A stretch of DNA of 23,301 nt. Source: Candidatus Peribacteria bacterium. GTDB lineage: Bacteria; Patescibacteria; JAEDAM01; Absconditabacterales; Absconditicoccaceae. Below, piece by piece: positions 1 to 8,008 of this stretch. The notes under the pieces were generated by a model. That model was not told the origin of the DNA and ran no database searches. It saw only the letters and a list, made by a program, of their open reading frames with translations. Positions within the stretch are counted from its first letter, which is position 1. The number at the start of each line of letters is the position of its first letter. Both the position numbers and the translations under genes were made by a program. The DNA lies in NCBI GenBank assembly GCA_031261265.1, contig JAISKI010000003.1:1-23301 (forward strand). Reading direction: 5' to 3'.

Positions 1-46
1 GTACTGCTATTAACTCCCTTTCTTCTTCCGATAACTGTGTGTGCAT
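1..46 (-). CDS. IS30-family-like transposase, N-terminal fragment (cut by window edge)
   Basis: Only the first 15 codons are visible, reading leftward from ATG at 44-46. They encode MHTQLSEEERELIAV. This resembles the start of the helix-turn-helix region of IS30-family transposases, which typically open with a Tyr/His-x-x-Leu-(Thr/Ser)-x-E-E-R motif. In that family the N-terminal domain binds the terminal inverted repeats and a C-terminal DDE domain cuts DNA. The rest lies outside the window, so neither the catalytic domain nor intactness can be judged. A perfect 9-bp-arm palindrome lies just upstream (69-94). The element's right end would be somewhere in 47-178, but no terminal repeat can be assigned without the other end. 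The call rests on a short motif. Confidence 0.45.
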   Translation of the reverse strand, partial: MHTQLSEEERELIAV

Positions 47-68
47 TGCTTTCCATATCACGAAATAA

Positions 69-94
69 AGGTAATAATCTTATATTTATTACCT
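69..94. repeat. palindrome upstream of the transposase start
   Basis: AGGTAATAA (69-77) and TTATTACCT (86-94) are perfect inverted 9-bp arms around an 8-nt AT-rich loop. It sits 23 bp before the leftward transposase start. It could be an operator, part of an insertion-sequence end, or a palindromic target site. IS30-type elements are known to favour palindromic targets, but the sequence does not settle which it is. Confidence 0.5.
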
Positions 95-133
95 GTGCAT
101 TTCGAATGTAAATTTATCTTGTCTTTTTTTTAC

Positions 134-161
134 TTGTCTTTTGAAAGGGTTTGAGTATAGT
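134..161 (+). promoter_or_regulatory. candidate promoter for the AMMECR1-like gene
   Basis: A -35 like TTGTCT (134-139) and a -10 like TATAGT (156-161) are separated by 16 bp. Transcription would begin near 168, giving a very short leader before ATG 179. Both hexamers are imperfect. Confidence 0.35.
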
Positions 162-178
162 GAAACCAAGGTTATCTG

Positions 179-655
179 ATGAAAGATTTTATTCTGTGTT
201 TTGCCCTCATGATCGAAGAAATTAAAAAGCTGATCTATACCAAATTCCCAGCCGATGAGAGCAGGGGAATCTTCTTTTCTCTTTTTGACGAAAAAGGAGC
301 TTTGCTGGAGTCTCATGGAGTGATTGAAACCGATAAGCCTTTAGATGCTCTCATCGATCTCCTCTATACAGGTATCATCAAAAAATCAGAACTACAAGTC
401 AAAAATGCAGTTTTCGATATCGTACTTTCACTTACTCCCCAGCAGGATGTTTCAGCTTTTTTACAACTTTCTCCCAAAGAGTACGGGATTCTACTGACTT
501 CTACTACAGATGGAAAGACAGGGATTCTCCTGCCCAACACAAAAGGAGTAGATACTATGCAACAAGCATTAGCAAGTATCAAACAAAAGTATCAACTTTC
601 TGGGAATGTAGCGATTTCTACTTTTCAGACAGAGAGGATTGTGTGGAGTAGGTAG
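179..655 (+). CDS. AMMECR1-like domain protein
   Basis: 158 residues ending in TAG. The pattern follows the AMMECR1 fold: residues ~29-68 read RGIFFSLFDEKG then a KPLDALIDLL helix. A beta strand (DIVLSLTPQ) follows, then EYGILLTS and KTGILLPN, matching the family's 'G-l-l-v ... r-s-G-l-L-L-P' signature. The C-terminal strand is TFQTERI. The family's conserved Gly-Cys-Ile-Gly after the first strand pair is not present (it reads LLESHGV), so this is a divergent member. AMMECR1 proteins often pair with Memo and radical SAM partners; none is adjacent here. Start: ATG 179 has a weak AAGG seven bases upstream; ATG 209 is an alternative that removes ten residues. No UGA codons are used. The biochemical role is unknown. 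Confidence 0.6.
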   Translation: MKDFILCFALMIEEIKKLIYTKFPADESRGIFFSLFDEKGALLESHGVIETDKPLDALIDLLYTGIIKKSELQVKNAVFDIVLSLTPQQDVSAFLQLSPKEYGILLTSTTDGKTGILLPNTKGVDTMQQALASIKQKYQLSGNVAISTFQTERIVWSR

Positions 656-671
656 GGACAAACAAAACAGT

Positions 672-728
672 TAGATTGCTTCGCTTCGTACTCTTAGCTC
701 CTTCGCTCGCAATGACAAGGAGACATTA
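672..728. repeat. 57-bp interspersed repeat, copy 1 (GTCATTGCGAGC type)
   Basis: The 57 bp at 672-728 recur at 3456-3512 with two mismatches. Both copies abut or overlap the stop codons of the two surface-protein genes. The outer part is an inverted repeat (ATTGC...GCAAT) carrying TTCGCT motifs. On the minus strand it reads GTCATTGCGAGCGAAGG, a type of short palindromic repeat seen in many bacterial genomes. It may act in transcript ends or be a passive mobile repeat. Confidence 0.7.
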
Positions 729-3248
729 CTTCGTCACACTTTTCCAGAGCATCAAGAGGATATTCCCTCTGAGTTCAAGCATCTCAGGATTAGAGATGAA
801 ATTCATAATTCCTGCTTTTTTCAGTGCCTGTAAATGTCTGCTGTAGTAGGTTTCATCACCTTCTTGGGTAGCATACGTGGTACCTCGGAGAAGTCTAGAG
901 AGGATAGTACCTACTTCAGCTCTGGTAATAGAGTTTTTAGGGAAGAAGTTATCTTGGACTTGGATTCCATCACCATGCATTCCCATCAAACCAAGTTCAC
1001 AGGATTGAATGATATAGGGTTGCAGTTCTATTGAAACTCCAGAGACATCTTGGAATTGAGAACACTCTACTTTTGAAGTATCAGGAGTTTTCTTGAAAAG
1101 TTTGATAGCATAGGTAGAGATCATTTTTGCCATTTCCTGTCTGAGGATAGCATCGGAGATCCTTACGTCTTCATAGGTAGAAGCAGTAGTGATTCCGTAT
1201 TCTTTAGCTCGCTCATAAGCGGTTTGGTAGAGGGTTTTTTGTCCTCCTTCTGCTACATTATGCTCTCCCGTAGAGTTTTCACTAGCCGATGTATCGGCTG
1301 AGGTGTCCGAAGGACGGAGGGGTTGTTCACATTCACCGTCATAGTAGGAAGGAGAGAGGTCTCCATTCGGACAGTAGTCTTTTTCGAGAGAATTTCCTCC
1401 TCCGCCATTATTTGGGGTAGCAGATGGCAGAGGCAGAACGATTTGTGAGATAAGAATATCAACTTCTCCTGTCATTCCATAGTAATCAGTGATGACGAAG
1501 GTAAATCCTGTATTCTCAGAGAAGGACTGTGTAAAGATAGTTCAGCTTCCTAGGTCTGTTCGTCCTGTGAGAGGGAAAATAGCTCTATTAGCAATAAGGG
1601 TAGCGAGGACGGTTCATGAGCTCACTATGCCAGAGGTTGGGGTGTAATATACCGTAGCGGAGGGTTCTGGAATTGCGTAAGCTATAAAACTATCTCCAAT
1701 TCCTACAGACTCTGTCTGGGTAGCACTTCCATCTCGGTAATAGAAGTTTATTGCTACAGCATTTTTATTTGTAATAGCCACTCAAGTCGTAGCTTTGGTT
1801 AGTTTTCCATTATCGTAGTTGAAGTAAGTAAAGAAGTTGGGACCAACTGTAGTCAGATTAGGCATATCAAATGCCCCATCTGGAAGACTAGTCAATGATC
1901 CACCATTAGCATTAAATTGGTCCATAAATAATCTTCCTACAGTGGTTAAATTAGGGAAATTAAAACTTCCTGCTGGGAGACTAGTCAATCTTCCATTTTG
2001 ATTGAAATTTTCAGCATTATCTCCCACGGTAATGAGTGAATCAAAGCGAAAACTTCCCTCTGGTAGAGTAAGTAAATGACCTCCATTAGCATTAAAGTTA
2101 GAAATAAATCTGAGTCCAGCAGAAGTGATATTGCTCGTATCGAAACTTCAATTAGGCAAACTCGTTAATGCTCAATTCCAGTTGAACCATGCAAAGAAAT
2201 AATCACCTATCGATCAACTAATATTGCTCGTATTAAAGCTTCCTACGGGGAGACTGGTTAGCTTTCCATTATCGTAGTTAAATCAATAGAAGAAACTGTC
2301 TCCTACAGTAGTGATATTACTCGTATCGAAGCTTCCTACTGGGAGACTAGTCAATGATCCATTTCGGTTGAAGCCGTGGAAGAAGTAGCCTCCTACGGTA
2401 GTGATATTACTCGTATCGAAGCTTCCTACTGGAAGACTCGTCAAGGATCCATCACGGTTGAAGGCTTGAAAAAAATAGTCTCCTACAGATGTCTCAGAGT
2501 CTCCAAAAAGGGACATCGGAGGCATCGAAGAGACGTACACATTACTTGATGTGGTTCCTGTGGTTGGAATAAGCGGAATATTCTCCCCTGTAAATGTCCA
2601 TCTTGGCGTTATCTTAGTTAACGTGATAGGATAAGTGTCTGGAGCTGTATAGATATGAGTAATCCCTGTTGTCACATCCCCCGTAGTACCGTCTCCCCAG
2701 TCTACCGAGAAAACATTAGCGAAGTACTTATTCAGCGTTACGGTCTGACCTGCTTCAGAGATGACTGCAGTGAGCTGGATATCGGTACTAGCATCAAAAG
2801 CGGTAGTATCAACAAGAGACTCTGCCTCCATAGGTTCTGCATTTTCTATGGCATCCTCTTCCGTTTCAACCCCCTCTTCCGACCCTACACTTGTGGGGTC
2901 TCCCTCTCCCCCTGTCAGGGAAGGAAACTGTGATTCAGAGGTTTTTCCTTCTTCAAGGTTCTCATCCCTGTCAGGCTTGGTCTCGGTCTGCTGGACGGAT
3001 GTACCCGAAGGGGGGAGAGATTGTTTATCGGTTTCATCAATATCTTGCTCAATGTCTATTTTCCCATCCTCTGAAGAGGACTCCTCGGTATCAAGGTTAG
3101 AACTATCAGAAGTATCTACTGTTTCTTCTACTACTGCCAATACATCTCCATGCAAAGTCACTTCCACTTCTGGATTCGACTTCAAAGCAATAAAAGAGAG
3201 TGCTATTAAAGCTACTCCGATGAGGGAAAGAAGGGGTAATTTTTTCAT
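726..3248 (-). CDS. BspA-like leucine-rich-repeat surface protein with PKD-like and C-terminal SLH-like domains
   Basis: 840 residues, stop TAA, with seven in-frame UGA (Gly) codons at 2283, 2214, 2172, 2148, 1782, 1614 and 1542; no TAA/TAG interrupts the frame. Domains in order: an N-terminal signal anchor (MKKLPLLSLIGVALIALSF); an acidic, Ser/Thr-rich linker (~30-150); a PKD-like domain (~155-225, core VDWGDGTTGD); seven and a half ~30-residue repeats with the core LTSLPxGSFDTSNITTVG, typical of BspA-type repeats; an Ig-like beta region; a GGGGNSL-KDYCPNGD-SxSYYD linker; and a C-terminal ~170-residue SLH-like module with TRAEVGTILSRLLRG. It is predicted to be exported and displayed on the cell surface, probably for adhesion. 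The C-terminal module is nearly identical in 3510-5666 and 22916-23301. A clear promoter precedes it at 3285-3313. Confidence 0.85.
1795..2485 (-). repeat. tandem ~90-bp repeats encoding BspA-like leucine-rich repeats
   Basis: About seven and a half in-frame units of roughly 90 bp, each coding for a variant of (N-x-N/D-G)-x-LTSLPxGSF-x-TSNITTVG-x-FF. The two units nearest the N-terminus (about 2300-2475) are almost identical in DNA, and later units drift, consistent with recent expansion at the 5' end. The Asn/Asp-Gly junctions are often written with UGA. Confidence 0.8.
2881..2924. repeat. in-frame GC-rich palindromic element, copy B
   Basis: A short GC-rich block beginning GACCC and ending CTGTCAGGGAAGG lies inside the acidic linker of the surface protein and is translated there as PSLTGGEGDPTS. 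It aligns with 13851-13888 and 17845-17886, which start with GACCCCCC and end with (T/G)(C/G)CAGGGGA. It is the most divergent of the three copies. Confidence 0.5.
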
Positions 3249-3284
3249 GGAAGAAAGAAATAAGAAATAAAATTTTCTATCTCT

Positions 3285-3313
3285 ATTATACCCCTAAATT
3301 TAAAAAATTGCAA
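3285..3313 (-). promoter_or_regulatory. promoter of the BspA-like surface gene
   Basis: On the minus strand, -35 TTGCAA (3308-3313) and -10 TATAAT (3285-3290) are separated by exactly 17 bp. The predicted leader is about 30 nt. An upstream block with the words AAAAATAAGGCA (3322-3333) and GATATATATATA (from 3374) is shared, at almost the same spacing, with the promoter of 3510-5666. Confidence 0.75.
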
Positions 3314-3455
3314 TTTTTTGCAAAAATAAGGCAGTTTATAAGCCACTTTGAGTTGTATTTTTTTGTAAATGCTGATATATATATACATTTTTTTAAAAAG
3401 TATCTTTGTATGCTGTTTTTAAGTCTTGCATAGCGGACGAAGCAACCCACACAGC

Positions 3456-3512
3456 TAGATTGCTTCGCTTTGTACTCTTAGCTCCTTTGCTCGCAATGAC
3501 AAGGAGACATTA
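3456..3512. repeat. 57-bp interspersed repeat, copy 2
   Basis: Second copy of the repeat at 672-728, with two C-to-T differences. It again ends at the stop codon of a surface-protein gene with the same C-terminal module. The paralogue at 22916 instead has a terminator hairpin in this position. Confidence 0.7.
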
Positions 3513-5666
3513 TTTCGTCACACTTTTCCAGAGCATCAAGAGGATGTTTCCTCTGAGTTCAAGCATATCAGGATTAGAAATAAAATTCATAATCCCTGCT
3601 TTTTTCAGTGCCTGTAAATGTCTGCCATAGTAGGTTTCATCTCCCTTTTGAGTAGCGTAAATTTCCCCTCGAAGAAGTCTGGAGAGAATAGTACCTACTT
3701 CCGCTCTCGTGATCGTCCTATTTGGGAAGAAGTTTTCTTGGATCCCAACACCATCACCATCCATTCCCATCAGACCAAGTTCACAGGATTGAACGATATA
3801 GGGTTGCAATTCTGCTGGTACTTCAGAGATATCTTGGAATTGAGCACATGCTACTTTATCAGGATCTGGTATCTTATTGAGTAGTTTGATAGCATACGTA
3901 GAGATCATTTTTGCCATTTCCTGCCTGAGAATACCATCAGAGATCCTTGCGTCTTCATAGGTTGAAATGGTGCTGATCCCATAGTGTTTAGCCAATTCAT
4001 AAGCAGTTTTGTAGAGGCTTTTCTCTCCTGCTACATTATGCTCTTGGTGTGTTTCATCGGCTCCTACTTCACCTCATCGCAAAGACGAATCGTCACAAGT
4101 ATTGTCGTAGTAGGAAGAGGAAAAGTCCCCATTTGGACAGTTATCTTTTCCCAAAGATGTCCCTCCTCCTCCAGAAGTTGATGGTTGAACCACGGGTGGA
4201 GTTTTATCTATCCAGTCTACCAAAGCTTCTGCATTTCCCGTATTTCCTGCTTCATCAATAAATTCAAAAGTGAAATCACCATTTCCTGTGAAGAGATACT
4301 TTGTAGCAGGGGTATTATCAGGATTATTAGTCACAATCACTCCTGTTTTATTGAAAGTGATACTTGCTACCACATCTTCATTCGTTGGAGTTCCAATATC
4401 ATAAGTGACAGTTCAAGTCACAGGAGAAGTGTCAATAGTAGTAAAGCTAATACTTCCCGTAGCGATATTTCCCGCCATATCTCTCACTTGAATATTGAGG
4501 GTTTGATTCTCGGAAAACGCTTGTCGATTATCTGTTTGTCGGGTTGCTCCGTCATCAAAACTGTATGCTTGACTAGCAAGTTCTGTATTGTCAGTTGCCT
4601 CAATACTTACCGTCACACTTCCACTCGTTGGCGTGGTAGGAGTAGCAATAATAGCGGTAATAGTTGGGGCAGTCACATCTAGTAAAGTAAATGCTCCACT
4701 ACTATTTTGGAGATAAAAATTACCAGAAACCTTATCAAAGAAGCCAATATTGCTTGTTGAAATTTGCTGAACAGGAAGTAAGTCAATCAGCATTTTAGAA
4801 GTATCATTATCATAAATGCTGAATTTGTAGAAATTACCCCTGAACCAGTAGCCAGCGATTGGAGCACCGTTATCTTTATTCAATGCACCGAGATAGATAT
4901 GAATAGGATTGGCGTCAGGGGTATTATCGACAGAATTGAGAGAACCGAGGGCATTCATACCTTCATCATAAATAGTCCACTGGCGAAAATTTCTTTCATA
5001 GACCGTGTTCCGAGCTCCACCGTTTCCAGTGGTGACTTGCCAATAGTCAGTACCAATACTATTAGGATAGCCAACTTTGGAATAATTCCAATACAGATTG
5101 GGGTCTCTAATCTCAGCACTAACGGCATCTTTATCACCACCCGAGGCCGCTGGACGGGCACCAAATAAGATTTCAAAGCGAGTTGGGGATGTTTTCTCCG
5201 TATAGAGGTATTTGATATTGTAAGTTTTGTCGCCGAGATGGTCGATATTAGTATCGAGATATTGCCCCTCAGTAAATGTCACATACTCGATTTCGGTAAA
5301 GTCAGATGGTAAAGAGAAAGATACCGCCTCACTTACCGTCATCATAGTATCATTTGCTATTTCGCTTTCATTGATTTCAGGTTCAGCATTTTCTACTTCT
5401 GCCTCTTCATCATTTATCTCGTCCGAAGCATTAACATCAGGATATTCTTCTCCTATCTCTTCTTCATCAATCTCTTCTGAAATAGCAGTATCTATCTCAG
5501 AATATTCTTCTGTTTCTTCATTTTCTGCCTCTTCATTATCAACATCATACATACTCATTTCAGGGTCTGAGTATAAAACCGCCTCTTCTCTGTCCATTCT
5601 AGACATCAGCAAAAAGAAGGCTGAAATCGCTACTACAAATAGAGACAGGTATACACTTTTTTTCAT
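3510..5666 (-). CDS. LamG-like/Ig-like surface protein with C-terminal SLH-like module
   Basis: 718 residues, stop TAA, with two in-frame UGA codons (4413, 4074). Start at MKKSVYL (ATG 5664-5666), chosen because a hydrophobic signal anchor follows at once and a promoter lies just upstream. Domains: signal anchor; a very acidic Glu/Asp linker (~35-100); a concanavalin/LamG-like domain (~110-310; opens EYVTFTEGQYLDTNI, later IYLGALN and YWFRGNFYKFSIYD); one or two bacterial Ig-like domains (~315-500; TAPTITAI, VQVRDMAGNIATG-type and DEAGNTGNAE motifs); a SGGGGTSLGKDNCPNGDFS linker; and the SLH-like C-terminal module (ITRAEVGTILSRLLRG). It is predicted to be exported and surface-attached. The ligand is unknown; LamG-like folds often bind glycans. 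Confidence 0.85.
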
Positions 5667-5704
5667 TTGGAATACTTTGATAAGATATAAAACATCATAC
5701 CTCA

Positions 5705-5733
5705 AGTATATCCATAAATGAAAAATTTTGCAA
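5705..5733 (-). promoter_or_regulatory. promoter of the LamG-like surface gene
   Basis: Minus-strand -35 TTGCAA (5728-5733), 17-bp spacer, -10 TATACT (5705-5710). The leader is about 30 nt. AAAAATAAGGCA lies at 5742-5753, the same 14-bp offset from the -35 as at the other surface gene, and GATATATATATG begins at 5796. Confidence 0.7.
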
Positions 5734-5830
5734 ATTTCTGTAAAAATAAGGCAAATTCTAACGCATTTTAGATTGCTTTCTACGAAAAAATATTTGATAT
5801 ATATATGCAAATAATATCAATTATGATTTT

Positions 5831-6181
5831 TTATTTCCCTTCAGATTCTCCCTCTGCTAAATAGGCATCAATTTTCTCCTGGTACACTGTCTGAGGGTTT
5901 GCTCCGATCAGTCCTTCCTTGACTTCTCCAGCTACAGCAAAAAGCACCGTTGGGATCGTGCTGACTCCAAACTCTGCAGCGAGATCAGGATTTTCATCTA
6001 CATTTACTTTCAGGATTTTCACTCCTTTCTCAGCATTAGTGACAGCGAGTTGGTCCATTACAGGCAAGACCAGCCTACAAGGTCCGCACCAGTCGGCAAA
6101 AAAATCAATAACGCTGACAGGAGCAGTAGCGATCTCTTGCTGAAATTGTTCTTTAGAATTAATATGGATAACGTTAGTCAT
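5831..6181 (-). CDS. trxA: thioredoxin
   Basis: 116 residues, close to the usual ~105-110, stop TAA, no UGA codons. The active site WCGPC is at residues 31-35, preceded by IDFFAD. The cis-proline motif STIPT is at 74-78 (Pro77), followed by VLFAVAGE and a GANP loop. It is a cytosolic dithiol-disulfide oxidoreductase that keeps protein thiols reduced; a thioredoxin reductase is not in the window. A candidate promoter lies at 6235-6262, so it can be transcribed apart from the upstream pilus-type gene 103 bp away. Confidence 0.95.
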   Translation of the reverse strand: MTNVIHINSKEQFQQEIATAPVSVIDFFADWCGPCRLVLPVMDQLAVTNAEKGVKILKVNVDENPDLAAEFGVSTIPTVLFAVAGEVKEGLIGANPQTVYQEKIDAYLAEGESEGK

Positions 6182-6234
6182 GGTAATAAGAGTATCATAA
6201 AATAAAAACTAAATTCCCTAAGTAGGGTAGCTAG

Positions 6235-6262
6235 AGTGTATGGAGTTTTGAAAAATTTTCAA
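6235..6262 (-). promoter_or_regulatory. candidate promoter for thioredoxin
   Basis: Minus-strand TTGAAA (6257-6262) and TACACT (6235-6240) are spaced by 16 bp. A TATGAT box nearer the gene (6194-6199) lacks a convincing -35. Confidence 0.4.
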
Positions 6263-6284
6263 GAGGTTTTTTTAGAAAAAGATG

Positions 6285-7451
6285 TTAGAAAATGATCGTA
6301 AAGGTTCCAAGAATGGATTCCTTAATGGTAGGTTTTTTTACGAGCAGTTCAACCTTATAGTCTCCAAATTTCCCCTGAGCTCTGATCGTGTAGTATCTAT
6401 CGGAAATAGTTTGGCTAAATGAAAATTGATATTCCAAATAAGGATAAATCTGTTTATTTACGGATTTTAGGAGATTGAGAAGGGAAATCCTGAAAATAGT
6501 TTCATTACTTAATCCAATGAGGTCTTGAAACGGGTTATCTTTAATTTCATTTTCTTTATTGGACAAAACATTTAACTTAGTATTAGCGGATCTTATTCCT
6601 GATGGCCATGTATTGTCAGAAAACGGAGAATAGGTACTTCAAAATATCCGTTTAGGTGTTTCGGCACCTGCATTAACTGCATTGATTCTACTTTCTCTGG
6701 CGGTAGAGTCCTTATCATAAGTAAGCGTTCTCGCTGAATAATTGGCAGCGACCTCAGACATAAGCTGAAATGGATCAGATCAATATTTCCCCCTGAAGGA
6801 CCGATCTACTACTACATCATCGGGAAATCCATCATTTCAAATATCATCTGCTAGATTGGTATTTCTTCAGTCGGCTAACGATCAAAAATTATATCATCAG
6901 TTTGCAACAGGTTTTCTCAAAACTTCTGATAATCTAATTACTCAATTAAAAGGAGCAGGATTTATTGAGATAATAGTTCCTGTTGCATACGGACTTTGGG
7001 CTCAACTATCAACTGTAAACGTAAAATTCTCCGCATTCACATAATCCAAGACATTCCAGTTCTGTGAGTCTGTTCCTGTCGCAAGCATCCAATCAACATT
7101 CCCTTCTCAGGCTTTGGGGATGGTGTCTGTCCTAGAAGCAATAGTTCGGAGAATCCCATTATCAATGTCTCCACTAAAATATCAAAAATTACTTGGACGT
7201 GCATCCACAGTATTCGTAGGAGTCTGAGTAATAACCGCTGGATCCATCCATCCTCCTGTTCCCTGAAATCATGGTTTTCTGTACCTCAAAACCAATTCCG
7301 CTCTCTCCAAGGCAGAAACCGCAGCATAATAGGCTTTATTATACTCCATGGTATCTCCAAAATTGGTATAGAAAACCATAAAGCTGGAATACAACGCTCC
7401 AACTAACCCCGCACCTACAATCAATAAAATGAGAATGAGAGTTAAAACCAT
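6285..7451 (-). CDS. PilX-like type IV pilus assembly/minor pilin protein
   Basis: 388 residues, stop TAA. Twelve in-frame UGA codons, all between 6639 and 7269, read as glycine; translated this way there is no stop. The N-terminus is a single hydrophobic segment (~2-24: VLTLILILLIVGAGLVGALYS), then NKAYYAAVSALERAELVLRY (~39-58). That resembles the PilX N-terminal signature, where a long helix with 'AYYAAxAGxExAL' follows the pilin-like transmembrane segment. The remaining ~330 residues look extracellular and Gly/Asn/Asp-rich with no family I recognise. Pilin-like proteins are inserted by Sec and processed by a prepilin peptidase; the usual Gly/Glu cleavage site is not clear here. It lies 21 bp behind the zinc-ribbon gene and probably in one transcript with it. 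Confidence 0.65.
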
Positions 7452-7472
7452 CCAGAGAAAAGGGATAAAAGA

Positions 7473-7982
7473 TTATTTTTCAATATTAGGGGCTCCACAA
7501 ATAGGGCAGTAATCATACGAATTACTATAGGATTCGCCACATTCACGACACGTTTGCTTCAAAGCATCTCCACAGGCAACACAGCAGGCATTTTCAATAG
7601 AATTCAATACTCCGCAGTTGGGACAGGCTTGCAGATTCGCGAGTAAAGCTTGTCTCCATTCTGATTTTTCTCGTTTTCGTCCCTGAGGTCTACAAGCGAT
7701 ATAGAGAGGGAGTCCAAAAATAGGGGTAAGAATCACTACAACCACTGCTGAAAAAAACTGAAATCCCAGATTCTCGCTTCTCGCATTAGAATCCTTAATC
7801 ACCCAGATGAGTGCTAAAATCCAAAAAAAGCAGAAGATTCCTCCGAGAGTCAGCCAAATGTCTGTTAAACCAGCGATCTGCTCCCATAGCAGGTTTACTT
7901 GTCCTGTAGAGAGCGAGGAGGCAGACAAAGCATATCCAGAGAGCTCAGTGAGTACTTCTTGTACCGTTTCTTCAATAGGCAT
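7473..7982 (-). CDS. membrane protein with C-terminal double zinc ribbon
   Basis: 169 residues, stop TAA, no UGA codons. Two transmembrane segments are visible at ~42-62 (IWLTLGGIFCFFWILALIWVI) and ~73-97. They are followed by a basic stretch (RPQGRKREK) and a cytosolic tail with four CxxC knuckles: C120/C123, C134/C137, C145/C148 and C159/C162. These form two zinc ribbons, as in the DZR family, and probably mediate protein-protein contacts. It sits between the Rel gene (26 bp gap) and the PilX-like gene (21 bp gap). It could be part of pilus or envelope assembly, but that rests on location only. Confidence 0.7.
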   Translation of the reverse strand: MPIEETVQEVLTELSGYALSASSLSTGQVNLLWEQIAGLTDIWLTLGGIFCFFWILALIWVIKDSNARSENLGFQFFSAVVVVILTPIFGLPLYIACRPQGRKREKSEWRQALLANLQACPNCGVLNSIENACCVACGDALKQTCRECGESYSNSYDYCPICGAPNIEK

Positions 7983-8008
7983 GGACAGAAAAGACTAAAG
8001 GATAAAAA

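Noticed and set aside
1795..2485. CRISPR-like or intergenic tandem repeats
   Set aside because: The ~90-bp periodicity is in-frame coding for leucine-rich repeats, with no spacers or short palindromic repeats.
2761..3270. Plus-strand reading frame opposite the surface protein's acidic linker (169 codons)
   Set aside because: It is a Ser/Val-rich shadow of an Asp/Glu/Thr-rich minus-strand coding region; it has no start signal or family resemblance.
3370..3390. Alternating GATATATATATA tract as a replication origin or phase-variable repeat
   Set aside because: Too short and not flanked by DnaA-box-like motifs; better explained as an AT-rich upstream promoter element because it recurs at the same distance at the other surface gene.
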